Shown here: piece by piece, positions 13,513 to 14,832 of the stretch
Numbering within the stretch: the first letter of the stretch is position 1
Layout of the letters: every line of letters begins with the position of its first letter
From: Candidatus Bathyarchaeota archaeon
GTDB lineage: Archaea; Thermoproteota; Bathyarchaeia; TCS64
Length of the DNA: 14,832 nucleotides
NCBI GenBank assembly: GCA_030669135.1
Contig: DAOVEE010000025.1
Coordinates: 1 to 14,832 of the forward strand
Direction: 5' to 3'
Translations under genes and position numbers: made by a program
Notes under the pieces: model-generated
Seen by the model: the letters and a program-made list of their open reading frames with translations, nothing else
Databases searched by the model: none
Told to the model about the DNA's origin: nothing

Positions 13513-13521
13513 ATATTTAAA
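13513..13521 (-). promoter_or_regulatory. TATA box of tRNA-Glu
   Basis: TTTAAATAT on the minus strand is centred about 28 bp upstream of the mature tRNA 5' end, in an otherwise AT-rich stretch. Confidence 0.6.
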
Positions 13522-13543
13522 AAAGTATAGACCTCGGTCATAA

Positions 13544-13660
13544 GGCGTTGACCCCATCTACAAGATGTGGATAGTCACGGGTCTTTTCGACGAGAACGTG
13601 GAGCCTAAGCCCGCCCTCTCTTCTTGGGATGAGTGGTTAGAGAAAAGGGTGGGAGACTAG
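13544..13660 (+). pseudogene. C-terminal relic of a probable glycoside hydrolase
   Basis: The frame after TAA (13541-13543) reads GVDPIYKMWIVTGLFDENV, then EPKPALSSWDEWLEKRVGD and TAG at 13658-13660. The pattern 'TGLFDENxxPKPAxxxWxxWL' is the kind of C-terminal ending seen in cellulase-like and other clan-A glycoside hydrolases. Nothing of a catalytic domain precedes it: the upstream 50 bp is the tRNA promoter. An ATG at 13565 could begin a 31-residue peptide, but there is no ribosome site. I read it as the tail of a deleted gene beside a tRNA. The family is a recollection-level match. Its stop shares CTAG (13657-13660) with the DUF4438 gene. Confidence 0.5.
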
Positions 13661-14547
13661 AGGTCGTCCCTCAGCTTCATGAACTTAGCGATGTTCGCCC
13701 CGGGATTCAAGAGGGGTTTTATGGCGCCGGTCTTCGACGTGAACAGCGTCGTGACCCCTGGTCCGTGCCCCGCCACGACGCAGTCGCTGTGGGTCACGAT
13801 GCCGACGCTCAAGGCGCCCTTCCTGTAGATCCTGCCGTAGCTGTGGTCGGCGTCCTCGATGGCTACAAGGTCTCCGAACCTGAGGTCCCCTAGGCCGTAC
13901 TCCTCGCAGGTGGCCTCGCAGAACATGGTTATGTCGTAGTCGCCTGAGGCGACGTGGCTTCTTCCCAGCCCCGAGCCCATGATGGCTGCTGGGATCGTGT
14001 GGGTGACGGGCACCTCAAGCTTCCCGTCCTTTATCGCCGGGTCCACCGCCTCGAGGAACTCGGGGCTCACGTTGAAGAGCTTCACCTCGGGAAGGTCCAG
14101 CAGCCTGAGGCCGACCCCGTAGGCCTTTATCATGACCTTGTCCTCGATGACGAGTTTCTCCATGGTCTCGGGCTGGAAGTCCACCATGACGTGCTCTATG
14201 CCGCCGTGCTTCCCCACCACGACGCCCTTGTCGCCCTTCGCGTCTCCCTCCACCACCTTGGCCTCGTTGCCTATGCAGCTCAACACGTTGAGGGCCCTGC
14301 TCTGGCCGTTGGGGTACCTGCGGTCGGTCACACGGTTCTCGATGCTGACGCCGGGCTCCACGTGGTCCGCCATCCACCCGGTGGCCACGTCCCCTACCCT
14401 GAGGTTGTACGTGATGCCGCCGACGCCGGGGAGCACCACCGGCTCGCCGTCGGCAGTTATCTTGTATACACCGTCGCCTACTATGGGGCTGACGACTTCT
14501 CCGATCACTGAGATCTTGACGATCTTATCGCGGTTTGTTTTGATCAA
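13657..14547 (-). CDS. DUF4438 domain-containing protein
   Basis: The 296 aa protein matches the DUF4438 family as I remember it, with the opening MIKTNRDKIVKISVIGEVVSP, then LPGVGGITYNLRVGDVATGWMADHVEPGVSI (39-69) and the later THTIPAAIMGSGLGRSHVASGDYDI and HSDCVVAGHGPGVT segments. Function is unknown; no signal peptide or membrane helix is visible, and no catalytic set can be named. It has a well-placed ribosome site: GGTGA (14554-14558, minus) lies 6 nt before TTG at 14545-14547, so the TTG start is well supported. It is divergent from an ABC permease, with a palindromic TTTAAA between them, and its stop is CTAG, shared with the glycoside hydrolase relic. Confidence 0.8.
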   Translation of the reverse strand: MIKTNRDKIVKISVIGEVVSPIVGDGVYKITADGEPVVLPGVGGITYNLRVGDVATGWMADHVEPGVSIENRVTDRRYPNGQSRALNVLSCIGNEAKVVEGDAKGDKGVVVGKHGGIEHVMVDFQPETMEKLVIEDKVMIKAYGVGLRLLDLPEVKLFNVSPEFLEAVDPAIKDGKLEVPVTHTIPAAIMGSGLGRSHVASGDYDITMFCEATCEEYGLGDLRFGDLVAIEDADHSYGRIYRKGALSVGIVTHSDCVVAGHGPGVTTLFTSKTGAIKPLLNPGANIAKFMKLRDDL

Positions 14548-14553
14548 CTTATT

Positions 14554-14558
14554 TCACC
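14554..14558 (-). promoter_or_regulatory. Ribosome site supporting the DUF4438 TTG start
   Basis: GGTGA on the minus strand, complementary to the archaeal 16S 3' end, lies 6 nt upstream of TTG (14545-14547). Confidence 0.65.
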
Positions 14559-14596
14559 TTTAGGGATGCAGTCGCCGTGTTAAATGTATCGAGCAC

Positions 14597-14621
14597 ACCT
14601 ACACACACTTTAAACGTAGGT
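14597..14621. promoter_or_regulatory. Inverted repeat enclosing TTTAAA between divergent genes
   Basis: ACCTAC (14597-14602) and GTAGGT (14616-14621) are perfect inverse copies around 13 bp that contain TTTAAA (14609-14614). TTTAAA is self-complementary and lies 52 and 62 bp from the two start codons, both of which have ribosome sites. It could be one TATA used in both directions, with the arms as a repressor site. Confidence 0.45.
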
Positions 14622-14665
14622 AGATGTCTACTATGTAAATCCTGGCTACGCGACGAGGTTTGACA

Positions 14666-14832
14666 GTGAAGCTGCTAGACATAACCATACTCTCGGCGGA
14701 GGGGCTGCGGGAGAGGAAGTTCAGGGTAGCCCTCAACGTTCTCGGCATCCTCGTGGGCTGCGCAGCCGTCACGGGGCTCGTCTCCCTCGCCGACGGCATG
14801 AACACCCAGGTCAGGGACCAGATGAGCGTCAT
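14666..14832 (+). CDS. ABC transporter permease, MacB/FtsX-like N-terminus (partial)
   Basis: Only 55 codons are in the window. The translation begins VKLLDITILSAEGLRERKFR, followed by a hydrophobic helix VALNVLGILVGCAAVTGLVSLADG and then MNTQVRDQMSV. A short amphipathic start, an 'R-x-K-x-R' positive patch, a first transmembrane helix with 'LGI.VG.AAV..LVSL..G', and then an extracytoplasmic domain are typical of the MacB_PCD permease family. Such permeases work with an ATPase in exporters of lipoproteins, peptides or lipids, or in mechanotransmission. The start is GTG at 14666 with GAGGT (14655-14659) 6 nt upstream; TTG at 14660 would add two residues. The rest runs off the right edge, so the partner ATPase cannot be seen. 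Confidence 0.82.
   Translation, partial: MKLLDITILSAEGLRERKFRVALNVLGILVGCAAVTGLVSLADGMNTQVRDQMSV

Noticed and set aside
1..14832. CRISPR array, insertion sequence, prophage, toxin-antitoxin or defence island
   Set aside because: There are no regularly spaced repeats, transposase or integrase motifs, phage genes or defence domains on either strand.

Overview
The window is chromosomal DNA from an archaeon. It carries fibrillarin (FlpA), Nop5, Alba, the RNase P protein Pop5 and archaeal-type RNase HII. Several genes have TATA-like boxes about 25-30 bp before the start codon with almost no leader, while others have GGAGG or GGTGA ribosome sites. A tRNA-Glu has CCA encoded in the DNA. Genes are GC-rich and use AGG/AGA for arginine heavily, while spacers are AT-rich. 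Lineage below Archaea is not certain; the gene set and many GTG/TTG starts would fit an uncultured Thermoproteota-like (TACK) group, but that is inference.

Layout. 1-1532: the N-terminal stub of a membrane protein (-), an AT-rich repeat-bearing spacer, a Maf nucleotide pyrophosphatase (-), and a divergent O6-alkylguanine-DNA alkyltransferase (+). 1573-5301: an M81/MlrC-like metallopeptidase (+), then two GT4 glycosyltransferases facing away from each other over a 35 bp double promoter. 5341-8723: an RNA-processing and chromatin block of RNase HII (+), fibrillarin and a four-cysteine small protein (both -), a 375 bp AT-rich spacer, Alba (+) and Nop5 (-). Here the two C/D-box RNP proteins are separate transcription units, not the adjacent pair common in archaea. 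8777-10857: pyrD and pyrK (class 1B dihydroorotate dehydrogenase, overlapping genes), then pop5. 10957-13406: an orphan thiamine-diphosphate enzyme and a HAD-family hydrolase whose last helix is out of frame. 13411-14832: tRNA-Glu(CTC) (-), a C-terminal relic of a probable glycoside hydrolase (+), a DUF4438 protein (-), and the start of a MacB/FtsX-like ABC permease (+).

The genome is very tightly packed at 3' ends. Convergent neighbours are separated by 1 bp, overlap by 26 bp, or share a palindromic CTAG that is a TAG stop on both strands (seen twice). No CRISPR array, insertion sequence, prophage or defence cassette is visible. The most checkable unusual points are the HAD frameshift, the glycoside hydrolase relic, the Cys4 protein upstream of fibrillarin, the shared CTAG stops, the palindromic TATA region at 14597-14621, and the structured spacer 6952-7326. 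I did not find convincing evidence of a new multi-gene system.
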